DNA from: Variovorax sp. PAMC28562
GTDB lineage: Bacteria > Pseudomonadota > Gammaproteobacteria > Burkholderiales > Burkholderiaceae_C
Length of the DNA stretch: 64,000 nucleotides
Direction of reading: 5' to 3'
NCBI RefSeq assembly: GCF_014303735.1
Contig: NZ_CP060296.1
Location: 1,499,501 to 1,563,500 of the forward strand
Part shown: in pieces, positions 19,201 through 28,262 of the stretch
How positions within the stretch are numbered: the first letter of the stretch is position 1
Layout: each line of letters opens with the position of its first letter
Position numbers and translations under genes: made by a program
The notes under the pieces: model-generated
Databases searched by the model: none
Told to the model about the DNA's origin: nothing
The model's input: only the letters and a program-made list of their open reading frames with translations

Positions 19201-19414
19201 AACCGTTCATTTCGCGTTCGATCACCGACAGCACGCTGTCTTCGAGCGTTTGTGCCGATGCGCCCGGATAGGCAGTGGTCACGACGATGGCGGGAGGCGC
19301 CACCGGCGGATATTGCGAGATCGGAAGCTGCGTGATCGCCACGCTGCCCATCACGATGACGAACAGCGCGATCACCCACGCGAAGATCGGGCGTTCGATA
19401 AAAAACTTGGCCAT
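16259..19414 (-). CDS. RND multidrug efflux pump (AcrB/MexB, HAE-1 type)
   Basis: The 1051-residue inner-membrane pump begins MAKFFIERPIFAWVIAL, the AcrB/MexB hallmark. It carries the proton-relay aspartates in TM4 (VDDAIVVVENVERIM) and the FFFVIVRG-type end. The length equals the family norm. It would export hydrophobic drugs, dyes and solvents together with the adaptor and channel on either side. The ATG at 19414 is fixed by the conserved N-terminus; the longer frame lies in the adaptor's coding end. Confidence 0.96.
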   Translation of the reverse strand: MAKFFIERPIFAWVIALFVIVMGSVAITQLPISQYPPVAPPAIVVTTAYPGASAQTLEDSVLSVIEREMNGSPGLIYMESVAQADGTGTITITFETGTNADLAQVDVQNRLSRATPRLPAAVTQQGVRVDKSRNNFLLFTILSSDDPKVDPIALGDYASRNVLPELQRVPGIGQAQLFGTERAMRVWIDPAKLQGYSLSAADVNAAIRAQNAQVSSGSIGDLPNITGQSIAATVLVTGQLSTVEQFGNIVLRANTDGSAVRLKDVARIELGGQAYSTSARLNGQPAVGIGVQLAPSGNALQSAKAIRAKMADLAKYFPPGVKWSIPYDSSRFVSISITEVVKTLLEAIALVFVVMFLFLQNWRYTIIPTIVVPIALLGTFATLLGLGYSINVLTMFGMVLVIGIVVDDAIVVVENVERIMTEEGLPPLEATRKAMGQISGAIIGVTVVLISVFVPLAFFAGSTGNIYRQFAAVMVASIGFSAFMALSLTPALCATLLKPVDEGHHEKRGFFGWFNRSFNRTAKGYESVVARMLKRAARYLVIYVAIVAAVIVVFRGLPTSFLPQEDQGNIIVNVQLPPGATQDRTLDVMKQVEGYILKQPEVQSMVGVLGFSFSGQGQNAGLAFVTLKDWDQRKEAGQSADALAGRAFGALSKIRDAFIYPLSPPPIPELGNASGFTFRLQDRSGAGHEALINARNQMLGMASQNKLLSQVRPDGLEDAPQLQIDIDRDKASALGVSFDAINTTLSTALGSSYINDFPNRGRLQRVVVQADAPARMQPQDLLKLNASNAQGNPVPLSTFATTRWVNGAQQTVRYNGYPAVRISGSAAPGSSSGAAMEEMEKMAAKLPPGFGYEWTGQSREEKLAGSQAIVLYGFAILAVFLCLAALYESWSIPLAVILVVPCGVLGVLLATMFRSYSNDVYFQVGLITIIGLSAKNAILIIEFAKDLQAQGKGVVESALAAAHLRFRPIIMTSLAFGLGVLPLFLATGAGSASQRAIGTGVLGGMITGTGLAVFFVPLFFVIVRGFFKGSKRQQELQARIAAPVGGAETHE

Positions 19415-19427
19415 GCGGGCTCGCTCC

Positions 19428-20717
19428 TTACGACTTCGCGGCGGAAGCCGCAGAAGCCGGTGCAGCGGGTGCAGCGGGTGTGGCAGCCGGTGCACTGCCG
19501 CCCGCTGCAGCCGTTGGCGCCGTCCACGGCACCGCCTTCACCGGCGTGCCGGGCGGCAACATCTGCAGTTTCTGGAAACCGTCGACCATCACCTGCTCGC
19601 CTGCCTTGAGGCCATCGAGCACGATCCACTGGTTGTCTTTTGCCGCGCTGATCTTCACGGGACGCTTGGTGATCTTGCCTTCGGCATCGACGATCGACAC
19701 GGTGTCGCCCGTCTGTGTGCGCGTCACGGCCTGCTGGGGAATGGCGATGGCGTTACTCATCTGGGCTTGCTCGATGCGCACGCGCACATACAAGCCGGGC
19801 AGCAGATCGCCCGTCGGGTTGGGGATTTCGGCGCGCAAGGTGACCTGGCCGCTGGTCGAGTCGACCGTCAAATCGGTGAACAGCAGCTTGCCGGGCAACG
19901 CGTATTCGGTGCCGTCTTCGAGCACCACGCGCACGCTGGCCGCGTTGGTGTCGCCGACACGCTTGAACTGCCCTTCCTGCATGGCGCGGCGCAGCTTCAG
20001 CACATCGGTGGCCGATTGCGTGAAGTTGACGTACATCGGATTGATCTGCTGGATCACCGCCAATTGCGTGGCATCGCCTTGCCCGACCAGCGCCCCTTCG
20101 GTGACGAGCGAACGGCCGATGCGGCCCGAGATCGGGGCCGTCACCGCGGCGTAGCCGAGGTTGATCTTCGCGGTCGCAACCGAAGCGCGACCGACGGCCA
20201 CATCGGCTTCGGCAGTCTTTTGCGATGCGACTGCGTTGGCGTATTCCTGCTTGCTGACGGCGTTGGCTTCGACCAGCGGCTTGTAGCGATCGGCCAGCGC
20301 CTTGGCCTGCACCGCGTTGGCTTCAGCGCGCGCAAGACCTGCCTGCGCGCTCTGCGCTGCAGCCGTGTAGGGCGCTGCATCGATGCGGAACAAAGGCTGG
20401 CCGGCCTTCACATCGCTGCCTTCCTTGAACAGTCGCTCTTGCAGGATGCCGGCCGCGCGGGCCCGGACCTGGGCGATGCGCGAGGCTTCGAGCCGACCCG
20501 GAAGCTCGGTCACCAGGCCGACATTGCCGGGCGTCGCGATCACCACACCCACTTCAGGTGGCGGCGGCTTGGCGCCTCCGCCACCCGGCGTACCGCCAGC
20601 CGCGGGCGCATCGCCCTTGCCGCAGGCAGCGAGCGACAGAAGGGCCGCAGCGGCGGCGGCTGTGACAACAACGCGCCATGTGGATGACGGGCGGTGAGAA
20701 ACATGCAAGACGGGCAT
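19428..20717 (-). CDS. Periplasmic adaptor lipoprotein of RND efflux (AcrA/MexA type)
   Basis: The 429-residue protein has a lipobox (LSLAAC) near residue 34. It then shows the membrane-fusion order: a beta-barrel/lipoyl half-motif (VTELPGRLEASRIAQVRARAAGIL), an alpha hairpin (about 130-210), the second lipoyl half (AAVTAPISGRIGRSLVTEGALV) and a membrane-proximal domain. A long Ala/Pro tail ends the protein. It links pump and channel. It is the first gene of the efflux operon and is divergent from the TetR repressor gene across an operator-bearing gap. Confidence 0.94.
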   Translation of the reverse strand: MPVLHVSHRPSSTWRVVVTAAAAAALLSLAACGKGDAPAAGGTPGGGGAKPPPPEVGVVIATPGNVGLVTELPGRLEASRIAQVRARAAGILQERLFKEGSDVKAGQPLFRIDAAPYTAAAQSAQAGLARAEANAVQAKALADRYKPLVEANAVSKQEYANAVASQKTAEADVAVGRASVATAKINLGYAAVTAPISGRIGRSLVTEGALVGQGDATQLAVIQQINPMYVNFTQSATDVLKLRRAMQEGQFKRVGDTNAASVRVVLEDGTEYALPGKLLFTDLTVDSTSGQVTLRAEIPNPTGDLLPGLYVRVRIEQAQMSNAIAIPQQAVTRTQTGDTVSIVDAEGKITKRPVKISAAKDNQWIVLDGLKAGEQVMVDGFQKLQMLPPGTPVKAVPWTAPTAAAGGSAPAATPAAPAAPASAASAAKS

Positions 20718-20817
20718 GCGATTCCTTCGGAGGACGGCAGACAAAGAAGAGGAGGCCAAATGCAGGACTCGCGCAAAAACCATGCCGCCACTGCAACCGA
20801 TCGGCAGCTGCGGAGTT

Positions 20818-20840
20818 TACATACATTCGTGGATGTATAG
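20818..20840. promoter_or_regulatory. AcrR/TtgR-type operator between efflux operon and TetR gene
   Basis: The sequence TACATACATTCGTGGATGTATAG contains the inverted repeat ATACAT-N6-ATGTAT. It closely resembles the palindromes bound by AcrR/TtgR-family repressors. It lies 101 bases upstream of the adaptor start and 48 bases upstream of the TetR start, so one bound repressor could control both directions. Confidence 0.8.
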
Positions 20841-20887
20841 TCGGGAACCGGTTTCAGCCCCGAATCTACACACTTCAGGAGACAGTT

Positions 20888-21562
20888 TTGGCACGCCGTA
20901 CCAAGGAAGAGGCCCTCGCTACCCGGCATCGACTGATCGATGCTGCCGAAATACTGTTTCAGTCGCAAGGGGTATCACGGACCTCCTTGCAACAGATCGC
21001 AGAGCAGGCGGGCGCCACGCGCGGCGCCGTGTACTGGCATTTCAAGGACAAGGCCGATCTGTTCAACGCCATGATGGAGCGCGTGAAACTTCCGATGGAA
21101 AACGCCACGCGCTTTTCTGCCGCGCCCGCGGTCGATCCGCTGGCTGTCATCGAGGCAGGAATGATCGTGGCTTTGCGGCTGGTAACGACCGACCCGCAGG
21201 CGCGTCGCGTCTTCGAAGTGGCAACGCAAAAAGTCGAGTACGTCGGCGAAATGGCATCGGTGCGATTGCGCCATCTCGAGGCGCGTAACAGTTGCGTGGC
21301 CGATTTCGAAAAGGCCTTGCGGCTTGCCGCGCGTCGCGCCCAAATCAAACTGTCGTTGCCGGCAAGCACAGCAGCCCAGGGCCTGCATGCGCTCATCAGC
21401 GGCTTGATTCACAACTGGTTGCTCGACCCAGAAGCCTTTGCGCTGATGAGCGTCGGCCGACGCACCTTCAACGTGTACCTGTCGGGGCTGGGCTTCGATC
21501 GCACCGGTGCGCGGATCGATCCGTCGGCCGATCCGATCGCTCTCGAATCGCTCGCCCGATAG
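20888..21562 (+). CDS. TetR-family repressor of the efflux operon (AcrR/TtgR-like)
   Basis: The 224-residue protein starts ARRTKEEALATRHRLIDAAEILF. Its helix-turn-helix is at about 31-55 (TSLQQIAEQAGATRGAVYWHFKDK), as in AcrR/TtgR/MtrR. The C-terminal ligand domain is the family length. The start is a TTG at 20888, supported by AGGAG at 20877-20881 with 6-base spacing and by the family N-terminus; upstream ATGs would run through the operator. It is divergent from the pump operon and probably represses both itself and the pump until a drug binds. Confidence 0.92.
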   Translation: MARRTKEEALATRHRLIDAAEILFQSQGVSRTSLQQIAEQAGATRGAVYWHFKDKADLFNAMMERVKLPMENATRFSAAPAVDPLAVIEAGMIVALRLVTTDPQARRVFEVATQKVEYVGEMASVRLRHLEARNSCVADFEKALRLAARRAQIKLSLPASTAAQGLHALISGLIHNWLLDPEAFALMSVGRRTFNVYLSGLGFDRTGARIDPSADPIALESLAR

Positions 21563-21580
21563 GCGATAATCAGCGGCTCA

Positions 21581-21655
21581 CTCGTCGTATTTCAACGGAT
21601 AGAATTCGGCCCTCCGAAGGCTGAGATCCTGGTTCGATTCCAGGCGACGGGACCA
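21581..21655 (+). tRNA. tRNA-Arg(CCG)
   Basis: This is a 75-base cloverleaf. The acceptor stem CTCGTCG pairs with CGACGGG (one G-T pair). The anticodon stem CGGCC/GGCTG encloses loop CTCCGAA with anticodon CCG. The T arm is CCTGG-TTCGATT-CCAGG and the 3' CCA is encoded. It reads the CGG arginine codon. Its 3' half lies at the edge of the copper-resistance block, a frequent type of integration site. Confidence 0.95.
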
Positions 21656-21831
21656 AATGAAAGGTCGTTCGAGGGTTGCTGCGTCTGCTCCGCATCGGCC
21701 AATAGACCCACCGGCTTCGTCGCAAATTTCGTCGGCCCCGCTGGCATCGACATGCCCTCCATCGATTTCTGTGCGTTGGCCACTGAAGAAGCGACGAGCA
21801 GCGCGATGGCCAAAAGCAAATAGGTTTTCAT
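21592..21831 (-). pseudogene. Small secreted copper-cluster protein, apparently truncated into the tRNA gene
   Basis: The open frame encodes 79 residues. An N-terminal signal peptide (MKTYLLLAIALLVASSVANA) is followed by a short Met-containing segment (MEGMSMPAG). The last 23 residues and the stop (21592-21594) are the complement of tRNA-Arg, so that part cannot be native protein sequence. The gene sits 17 bases downstream of cusA on the same strand. I infer that the original 3' end was lost when this block was joined to the tRNA. A natural read-through of a short gene is the alternative. Confidence 0.6.
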
Positions 21832-21848
21832 TGCATAGCTCCGGTATC

Positions 21849-24800
21849 TCAACGGGGTGGATGAGTTGGGCGAGGTGCAGTGTTGACGCGCACCCGTCGA
21901 TGCAACAGATACCAGGCAGCCGGCACGACCAGCATGCTGAGCAACGGTGCGGTCACCATGCCGCCGACCATCGGCGCGGCAATGCGCGTCATGACTTCGG
22001 AGCCGGTGCCGGTGCCCCACAGGATCGGCAGCAGGCCCGCCATGACGACCGCCACCGTCATCGCCTTGGGTCTCACGCGCAGTACGGCGCCCTCACGGAT
22101 CGCGGCCAGGAGGGTTTCGTCGTTCATAGGTTCGCCTGCGTCGAGGCGACGCTGCAAGGCGTTCTTCAGATAGACCAGCATCACGACGCCGAACTCTGCG
22201 GCAACTCCTGCCAGGGCGATGAACCCCACCGCCGTCGCCACCGAGATCGAGTGGCCCAGTGCCCACACCAACCAGAAGCCGCCGATGAGCGAGAACGGCA
22301 CCGCCGCCATGACCAGCGCCGCATCGCTGAACGACTTGAAGAGCAGATAGAGCAGCACGAAGATGACGGCCAGTGTGACCGGCACGACCAGCTTCAATCG
22401 CTCGGTGGCACGTTCGAGGTATTCGAATTGGCCGGACCACGACACCGCATAACCCGCTGGCGTTTTGACCGACTTGGCGACTGCCGCCTGCATGTCGTTG
22501 ACGGCAGAGCGCAAGTCACGACCGCGAACGTCGACATACACCCAGCCCGACAGTCTCGCGTTTTCGCTGCGCAGCATCGGCGGTCCGTCGGCGATGCTGA
22601 TCTTCGCCACATCGCGCAGCAACACCGTGGCACCCCGTGCCGTCACGAAGGGCAGATCACGCAGTCCCTCCAGCGAGTCGCGGATCTCCCGCGGGTAGCG
22701 CACGTTGATGGGGTAACGCTCGCGGCCCTGGACGACCTCGCCGACGTTGTCGCCGCCGATCGCCGTCGACACCACTGCCTGCACATCCGCCACCGACAGT
22801 CCGTAGCGCGCCGCAGCGGCTCGGTCCACATCGACGTCGATGTAGCGGCCGCCGGTCAGTCGCTCCGCCAGCGCCGACGATACGCCGGGCACGCCTTTGA
22901 CGGCCGCCTCGATCTGCGTCGTCAACGAGTCGATGGTGGCGAGATCCGTGCCGGCGACCTTCACCCCCACGGGGCTCTTGATACCGGTGGCCAGCATGTC
23001 GATCCGGTTGCGGATGGGGGGCACCCAGACATTCGACAGGCCCGGTACCTTGACTGCGCGGTCCAGCGCTTCGACCAGCTTGTCGGGCGTCATGCCGGCG
23101 CGCCACTGGTCCTTCGGCTTGAACTGAATGGTGGTCTCGAACATCTCGAGTGGGGCAGGATCGGTGGCGGTGTCTGCACGACCGGCCTTGCCGAAGACGC
23201 GCGCCACTTCGGGCACCGTCTTGATGAGCCGATCGGTCTGCTGTAGCAACTCGCCCGCCTTGGAAACCGACAGTCCAGGAAGCGCGGAGGGCATGTACAG
23301 CAGGTCGCCTTCGTCCAGCGGCGGCATGAACTCGCCGCCCAAGCGCATCACTGGCAAGACGGTCAATGCGAGCAGCAGGGCGGCAAGGACAAGCGTCGCC
23401 TTCGGAAACCGCAGCACCAGCTCGAGCGCGGGCCGGTAAACCGCCATCAAAAAACGATTGACCGGGTTGGCCGACTCGTGCGGAATGCGACCGCGGATCA
23501 GGTAGCCCATCAGCACCGGGATCAGCGTGACCGACAGGCCCGCAGCCGCTGCCATGGCGTAGGTTTTGGTAAATGCAAGCGGTGCGAACAGTCGGCCCTC
23601 CTGCGCTTCGAGTGAAAACACCGGCACGAAAGACAGCGTGATCACCAGCAGCGAGAAGAACAACGCCGGTCCGACTTCGACCGAGGCTGCGGTGACCAAC
23701 TGCCATCGCTCCGCAACAGTCGGCTGCCTGTCTCGCTGCGTCTCGAAAGCCTCCAGATGCTTGTGCACGTTTTCCACCATGACGATGGCGCCGTCCACCA
23801 TGGCGCCGATGGCGATCGCGATGCCTCCGAGCGACATGATGTTGGCGTTGACGCCTTGCCAGTGCATGACGATGAAGGCGGCCAGCACCCCAACAGGCAG
23901 CGCGACCACGGCCACCAGCGCCGAGCGCAGATGGAACAAAAAGACGGCGCAAACCAACGCGACCACGATGAATTCCTCCATCAGCTTGAAGCGCAGGTTG
24001 TCGACTGCGCGATCGATCAGCAGCGAGCGGTCATAGGTCGGCACGATCTCGACGCCGGCCGGCAAGCTCGACTTCAACGCGGCCAGCTTGTCCTTGACGG
24101 CCTGGACCGTGGTGCGCGCGTTCTTGCCGGAACGCATGATCACCACGCCCCCGGCCACTTCGCCTTCGCCATCCAGTTCCGCAATGCCGCGGCGCATTTC
24201 CGGCCCGACCTGGACCGTCGCCACATCGCGCAACAGCACCGGCGTGGCGCCCGTCATTGCAAGCGGGATGGTCCGGAAATCTTCCATCGACTGAAGGAAG
24301 CCGCGCGAGCGCACCATGTACTCGGCTTCGGCCAACTCGACCACCGAGCCACCGCTGGCCTGGTTGGCATTGCGCAAGGCATCGACAACCGTGGCCTGCG
24401 TGATGCCCAGCGCGCGCATGCGGTCCGGATCGAGCACCACCTGGTACTGCCGAACCATGCCGCCGATGCTGGCGACCTCGGCCACGTCCGGCACCGTCTT
24501 CAGCTCGAACTTGAGAAACCAGTCGTTCAGCGCGCGAAGCTGGCCGAGGTCTCGCTGGCCCGTGCGGTCGACCAGCGCGTACTCGTAGACCCAGCCCACG
24601 CCCGTGGCATCCGGCCCCAAGGAAGCGTTGGCGCCTGAGGGCAGTTTGCTTTGCACCTGGTTGAGGTATTCGACGACGCGGGAACGTGCCCAATACGGAT
24701 CGGTCTTGTCCTCGAACAGGACATAGACAAACGAGTCCCCGAAGAACGAGTAGCCGCGCACCGTCTTCGCGCCGGGCACGCTGAGCATGGTCGTGGTCAG

Positions 24801-25004
24801 CGGGTAAGTGACCAGGTCTTCGACCACCTGCGGCGCCTTGCCCGGGTAGGGGGTGCGGATGATCACCTGGGTGTCCGACAAATCGGGCAGTGCATCGAGC
24901 GGCGTGTGCACGACCGACCACAGACCCGCCGCGACCAGAAAGAGCGTCGCGATCAACACCAGGAAGCGGTTGTCGATCGACCAGCGGATGAGCGCTGCGA
25001 TCAT
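21849..25004 (-). CDS. cusA: Copper/silver RND efflux pump CusA (HME family)
   Basis: The 1051-residue heavy-metal RND pump begins [17 protein letters not shown] and has TM4 motif [13 protein letters not shown] with the proton-relay Asp. The three methionines that pass Cu(I)/Ag(I) in E. coli CusA (573, 623, 672) are all kept, in the contexts LLYMPS, PLEMFE and RIDMLA. That places it with monovalent-metal pumps rather than with Co/Zn/Cd pumps such as CzcA. It would take copper from the periplasm or cytosol and expel it through CusC. It overlaps cusB by 4 bases. Confidence 0.95.
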   Translation of the reverse strand: MIAALIRWSIDNRFLVLIATLFLVAAGLWSVVHTPLDALPDLSDTQVIIRTPYPGKAPQVVEDLVTYPLTTTMLSVPGAKTVRGYSFFGDSFVYVLFEDKTDPYWARSRVVEYLNQVQSKLPSGANASLGPDATGVGWVYEYALVDRTGQRDLGQLRALNDWFLKFELKTVPDVAEVASIGGMVRQYQVVLDPDRMRALGITQATVVDALRNANQASGGSVVELAEAEYMVRSRGFLQSMEDFRTIPLAMTGATPVLLRDVATVQVGPEMRRGIAELDGEGEVAGGVVIMRSGKNARTTVQAVKDKLAALKSSLPAGVEIVPTYDRSLLIDRAVDNLRFKLMEEFIVVALVCAVFLFHLRSALVAVVALPVGVLAAFIVMHWQGVNANIMSLGGIAIAIGAMVDGAIVMVENVHKHLEAFETQRDRQPTVAERWQLVTAASVEVGPALFFSLLVITLSFVPVFSLEAQEGRLFAPLAFTKTYAMAAAAGLSVTLIPVLMGYLIRGRIPHESANPVNRFLMAVYRPALELVLRFPKATLVLAALLLALTVLPVMRLGGEFMPPLDEGDLLYMPSALPGLSVSKAGELLQQTDRLIKTVPEVARVFGKAGRADTATDPAPLEMFETTIQFKPKDQWRAGMTPDKLVEALDRAVKVPGLSNVWVPPIRNRIDMLATGIKSPVGVKVAGTDLATIDSLTTQIEAAVKGVPGVSSALAERLTGGRYIDVDVDRAAAARYGLSVADVQAVVSTAIGGDNVGEVVQGRERYPINVRYPREIRDSLEGLRDLPFVTARGATVLLRDVAKISIADGPPMLRSENARLSGWVYVDVRGRDLRSAVNDMQAAVAKSVKTPAGYAVSWSGQFEYLERATERLKLVVPVTLAVIFVLLYLLFKSFSDAALVMAAVPFSLIGGFWLVWALGHSISVATAVGFIALAGVAAEFGVVMLVYLKNALQRRLDAGEPMNDETLLAAIREGAVLRVRPKAMTVAVVMAGLLPILWGTGTGSEVMTRIAAPMVGGMVTAPLLSMLVVPAAWYLLHRRVRVNTAPRPTHPPR

Positions 25005-26554
25005 GGCTTGGATGCCGGCTGCAGGCGCTCCACCGACTCAAGCTCGTAGCCCGTCGGCCCGCCCTCCTTGAACTCGAAGCGAATCCGGTCGCCGGGTTGG
25101 ATGTCCGGAAAGGCGGTCGGCGTCGGCTTGGCAAAGCCCATCGTCATCGCCGGCCACTTGAGCGTGGCAACCGGTCCGTGCGAAATGGTGATGCCGTCCG
25201 AGTCCACGCTCTCGACCTTGCCTTCCCCGCGATGGGTTGCGGCAACCGTCGCCGGTGAAGCTGCCGAAGACGTCGAAGCACTGGCAGTTGGCGCAGCCGC
25301 AGTGGCTGAAGCCGGTGACGCCATGCTGCCCAGCACCGAGCGCAAGCGCGCTTCCGAATCGATCAGGAACTGACCACTGGCGACGACCTGCTCGCCGTCG
25401 GACAGTCCTTGAAGCACCTCGATGTCGTCGCCCAGATCCATGCCCAGCGACACGTCCCTCGGCTCGAACGCACCCGTGTCCTTGCGCACGATGACGACGG
25501 CGCGCTTGCCTGTGCGAATGACAGCCTCAGACGCCACGACAATTCGCGTGCTGCTGCCGCCTGCGACCTGCAGACGCAGCAGCATGCCGGGTGTCAACTG
25601 GCCCTTGGCGTTGTCGACTTCAAAGCGGGCCTTCAGGGTGCGTGTGGCGGTGCTGACCTCGGGCAGGATCTCCTTCAGCTCGCCTTCGAACGACTGCGAT
25701 GCATCGGCCTGCAGAACGGCTTTCACTTTCTGTCCTGGCTTCAGACGCCCGGCCTGCGTCTCCGGGATTTCCGCCACTGCCCAGACCTTTTCGAGGCCGG
25801 CGATCCTGAAGAGCGTCAGGCCCGGCGTGACGGCCACGCCCTCGCGCACGCCGAGTTCGGCAACCACGCCGCTGGCTGGCGCGGTCAGCACGTAGCGCGC
25901 TTGCGCGGTTCCGGCTTTCTCGCTCTGGCGGATCAGGTCCGCGGGAATGGACATTGCCTGCATCCGCTCCCGGGCTGCTGCGATGAGGTCCGGTGAAACG
26001 CCGGTGCGCTGGAGCGCGAGCAACTCGTTTTGCGGCCCCAGCCATTCAGGCGCGAAGAGGGTCGCGAGAGGTTGCCCCTTGCGCACGCGCTCCATCGGCG
26101 CACGCACCCACAGTCGCTCCACGAAGCCGGCGACACGGCTCTGCACCGACACGCTCAGGCGCTCGTCGAACTGCACTGCGCCGATGGCGTCGAACGACGA
26201 GGAGACGTCAGCGCGTCGTACTTTCGCGAGCCGGATGCCGAGGTTCTGTTGCACCGACGGGCTGATGCTCACGCCGCCGCCCGATGCGCCCGCCGCGCTG
26301 TCCGCGTACATCGGCACGAGTTGCATGTCCATGAACGGCGACTTGCCGGGCTTGTCGAAGCGGGGCCCGGGCACCATCGGGTCGTGCCAGTACAGAACCT
26401 TGCGTCCTTCAGAGCCCGTGGGCGCCATCGTGGAAGGCATGGCGTCTTCGTGACCCTGGCCAGTGCTGCGGCCCGCGTAGAAGGCGACCGCGGCGACTGC
26501 GACGAGCACCAAGGCACCGAGGATCGACAGCGTGATGAGGTTTGATTTTTTCAT
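25001..26554 (-). CDS. cusB: CusB-type adaptor fused to a C-terminal CusF domain
   Basis: This is a 517-residue adaptor with several parts. It has a membrane anchor (about 8-27). A heavy-metal-binding segment follows ([27 protein letters not shown]). The adaptor body holds beta-barrel and lipoyl parts to about residue 400, and an Ala/Ser/Thr linker comes next. Residues about 445-510 form a CusF-like OB domain with [16 protein letters not shown], keeping the His, Trp and two Met that bind Cu(I)/Ag(I) in CusF. The metallochaperone is therefore tethered to the pump adaptor. A separate cusF gene also exists at 31034-31384. Overlaps with cusC and cusA are 4 bases each. Confidence 0.93.
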   Translation of the reverse strand: MKKSNLITLSILGALVLVAVAAVAFYAGRSTGQGHEDAMPSTMAPTGSEGRKVLYWHDPMVPGPRFDKPGKSPFMDMQLVPMYADSAAGASGGGVSISPSVQQNLGIRLAKVRRADVSSSFDAIGAVQFDERLSVSVQSRVAGFVERLWVRAPMERVRKGQPLATLFAPEWLGPQNELLALQRTGVSPDLIAAARERMQAMSIPADLIRQSEKAGTAQARYVLTAPASGVVAELGVREGVAVTPGLTLFRIAGLEKVWAVAEIPETQAGRLKPGQKVKAVLQADASQSFEGELKEILPEVSTATRTLKARFEVDNAKGQLTPGMLLRLQVAGGSSTRIVVASEAVIRTGKRAVVIVRKDTGAFEPRDVSLGMDLGDDIEVLQGLSDGEQVVASGQFLIDSEARLRSVLGSMASPASATAAAPTASASTSSAASPATVAATHRGEGKVESVDSDGITISHGPVATLKWPAMTMGFAKPTPTAFPDIQPGDRIRFEFKEGGPTGYELESVERLQPASKP

Positions 26555-27783
26555 GGAGCCACCTCGTCGGTCAGCGGACGGAAGGCCAATTGAAGCTGCG
26601 ACCGCGCGAGCTCTCGCTGCAGCGTGAGCAGCTTGCGCTGCACTTCGACTTCCGCATGGCGTGCCTCGAAGAGCGTTGCGAGCGGGGCCTGGTTGGAGCG
26701 ATAGGCCGCGGTCGCAGCCGCCGTTCGTTGCCCGGCCGGAATCACGACGCTCACGCGGTAGCGCTCGATGCGTTGCTGCAGGCGCCCGGCGTCACTGCGC
26801 AGGGTCAGGTATTCGGCCGTTGCAGCGCGCCTGGCCTCGGCCAGTTCGGCTTCCGCTTTGTCCACCAACGCGAGCTTGGACGCCGTCTCCCGGTCCTGGC
26901 GTTCGCCGGGAGATACCTGGAGCGGGATGCTCACGCCGAACGACACCATGTCCGAGTACCCCGTACGCTGGCCGTAGGCGACTTCCCATGTCCAGTTCGG
27001 TTTGCGGTTGGCGCCGGCCACCGCAGCCGCTTGCGTCGCAACCTCGATCTCACGCTGCATCGCGACGACCGAAGGATGTCGGGCCACGTAGGCCTCTTCG
27101 CTGAGTGGCGGCTCGGCGGGTATCGGCGCCAGCGCCTCCGGCATCACGCCGACCCAGCGTTGCAGTGCGAGCCGTGCGGCGTTCTGCTGCTGCCTCGCAT
27201 CGGCGGACTCGTCCTCGGAGCTTCCCTTTGCGCCGGTCAGCGAAAGCACTTCCTGGCTGCTGCCGGCGGCAGACGACAGCCGCGCACGCGACGCCTCGAG
27301 TTCCTCATGGGCGTGATGTTCCATCAGCGTGGTGAGGGTCAGCATCTGACCTGCATAGAAAGCATCCGCATAAGCCAGCGCCGTCTGGAGCCGTGTCGCG
27401 GCGATCGAGGCGCCTGCCATCGTCGTCTCGCGCGCGGTAGCCGCATTGGCTGCAGCCTCACGCACGGCACGCTTGTCGGCCGAAAGCCATTCCTGGCTGA
27501 TGCCGATGCGCTTCATCGTCATGGAATCGCGTGTGGTGCTGAAGCGGTCCGGGCCTGTGAAGGGGAGGTTGTCGACGCCGACCCGAAGCACCGGGTCGGT
27601 CAGCTGGCTCGCCGTTCGCGCCGCTTCGGTGGCACTGAGGACGCCGGCACGGGACGCACGTGCGGCCTCCGAGCGTTCGACGGCCAACTGCAAGGCCGTG
27701 TCGAGAGACAGCGGCGCCGCTGCCGCCATGAAAGGAAGCGATGCGGCAAGCAGCAAGGCGGCGCGCAGAAAAGGAAGGGGCAT
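26551..27783 (-). CDS. cusC: TolC-family outer-membrane factor of the Cus system
   Basis: The 410-residue protein has a signal peptide (PLPFLRAALLLAASLPFMAAAA) and the two TolC-type helical repeats (SLDTALQLAVERSEAARASRA near the start, AEARRAATAEYLTLRSDAGRL later). It ends in a 4-base overlap with cusB, which assigns it to the CusCBA pump. The ATG at 27783 is chosen because the signal peptide starts there; the longer frame adds a poorly hydrophobic leader. It has no lipobox, unlike the OprM-type channel at 14851-16266. Confidence 0.9.
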   Translation of the reverse strand: MPLPFLRAALLLAASLPFMAAAAPLSLDTALQLAVERSEAARASRAGVLSATEAARTASQLTDPVLRVGVDNLPFTGPDRFSTTRDSMTMKRIGISQEWLSADKRAVREAAANAATARETTMAGASIAATRLQTALAYADAFYAGQMLTLTTLMEHHAHEELEASRARLSSAAGSSQEVLSLTGAKGSSEDESADARQQQNAARLALQRWVGVMPEALAPIPAEPPLSEEAYVARHPSVVAMQREIEVATQAAAVAGANRKPNWTWEVAYGQRTGYSDMVSFGVSIPLQVSPGERQDRETASKLALVDKAEAELAEARRAATAEYLTLRSDAGRLQQRIERYRVSVVIPAGQRTAAATAAYRSNQAPLATLFEARHAEVEVQRKLLTLQRELARSQLQLAFRPLTDEVAP

Positions 27784-27860
27784 GGAGACTCCGCAGACGA
27801 ACGAGAAAGTCGCTGGCGCGCGAACGGGTCGCGCCAGCACCGGTCAGGTCGGCGGAGATG

Positions 27861-28244
27861 TCAGACGCGGAGTCTGCGTGTCGCGAGAAAGACGGGATCG
27901 GGAGGAGGCCGCGGCTCGAGCGCGCTCTGCAACGGCAGACCGTGGACGTCAGCGAGCAGAAGCGGCGGAACCACCAGCACCTGCACCACGGCAGGAAGAG
28001 ACGGCGTGGCTGCCTTCGCCTTTTCGAAAGACTGGGAGGCGTCGGCGGCATGTTGATGGCAAAGCACGGGTTGCGCAGTGTCCATGCCTTCACACGGCGC
28101 GCCATCGGCCATTGCCTGTGCCATCGCTTCGGCATTGTCCAAGCCCGGGCAGACATAACCTGCGAGTGCCATTTGCGAAAACACCACCGAGACCATCACG
28201 AAGAACGCGATGGCGAAGCGATGAAGTGGGCGGAGGCGACGCAT
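27861..28244 (-). CDS. Small secreted Cys/His-containing protein of the copper cluster
   Basis: The family is not recognised. The 127-residue protein has a signal or anchor segment (FAIAFFVMVSVVFSQMALA). A short region with three Cys and two His follows (YVCPG, APCEGMD, VLCHQHAA), then a second hydrophobic stretch. The Cys/His content and its place between the copper ATPase and cusC suggest a periplasmic or membrane copper-binding accessory protein; this is inference. Confidence 0.75.
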   Translation of the reverse strand: MRRLRPLHRFAIAFFVMVSVVFSQMALAGYVCPGLDNAEAMAQAMADGAPCEGMDTAQPVLCHQHAADASQSFEKAKAATPSLPAVVQVLVVPPLLLADVHGLPLQSALEPRPPPDPVFLATRRLRV

Positions 28245-28262
28245 GTTCGGCGCAGTGTAGCG

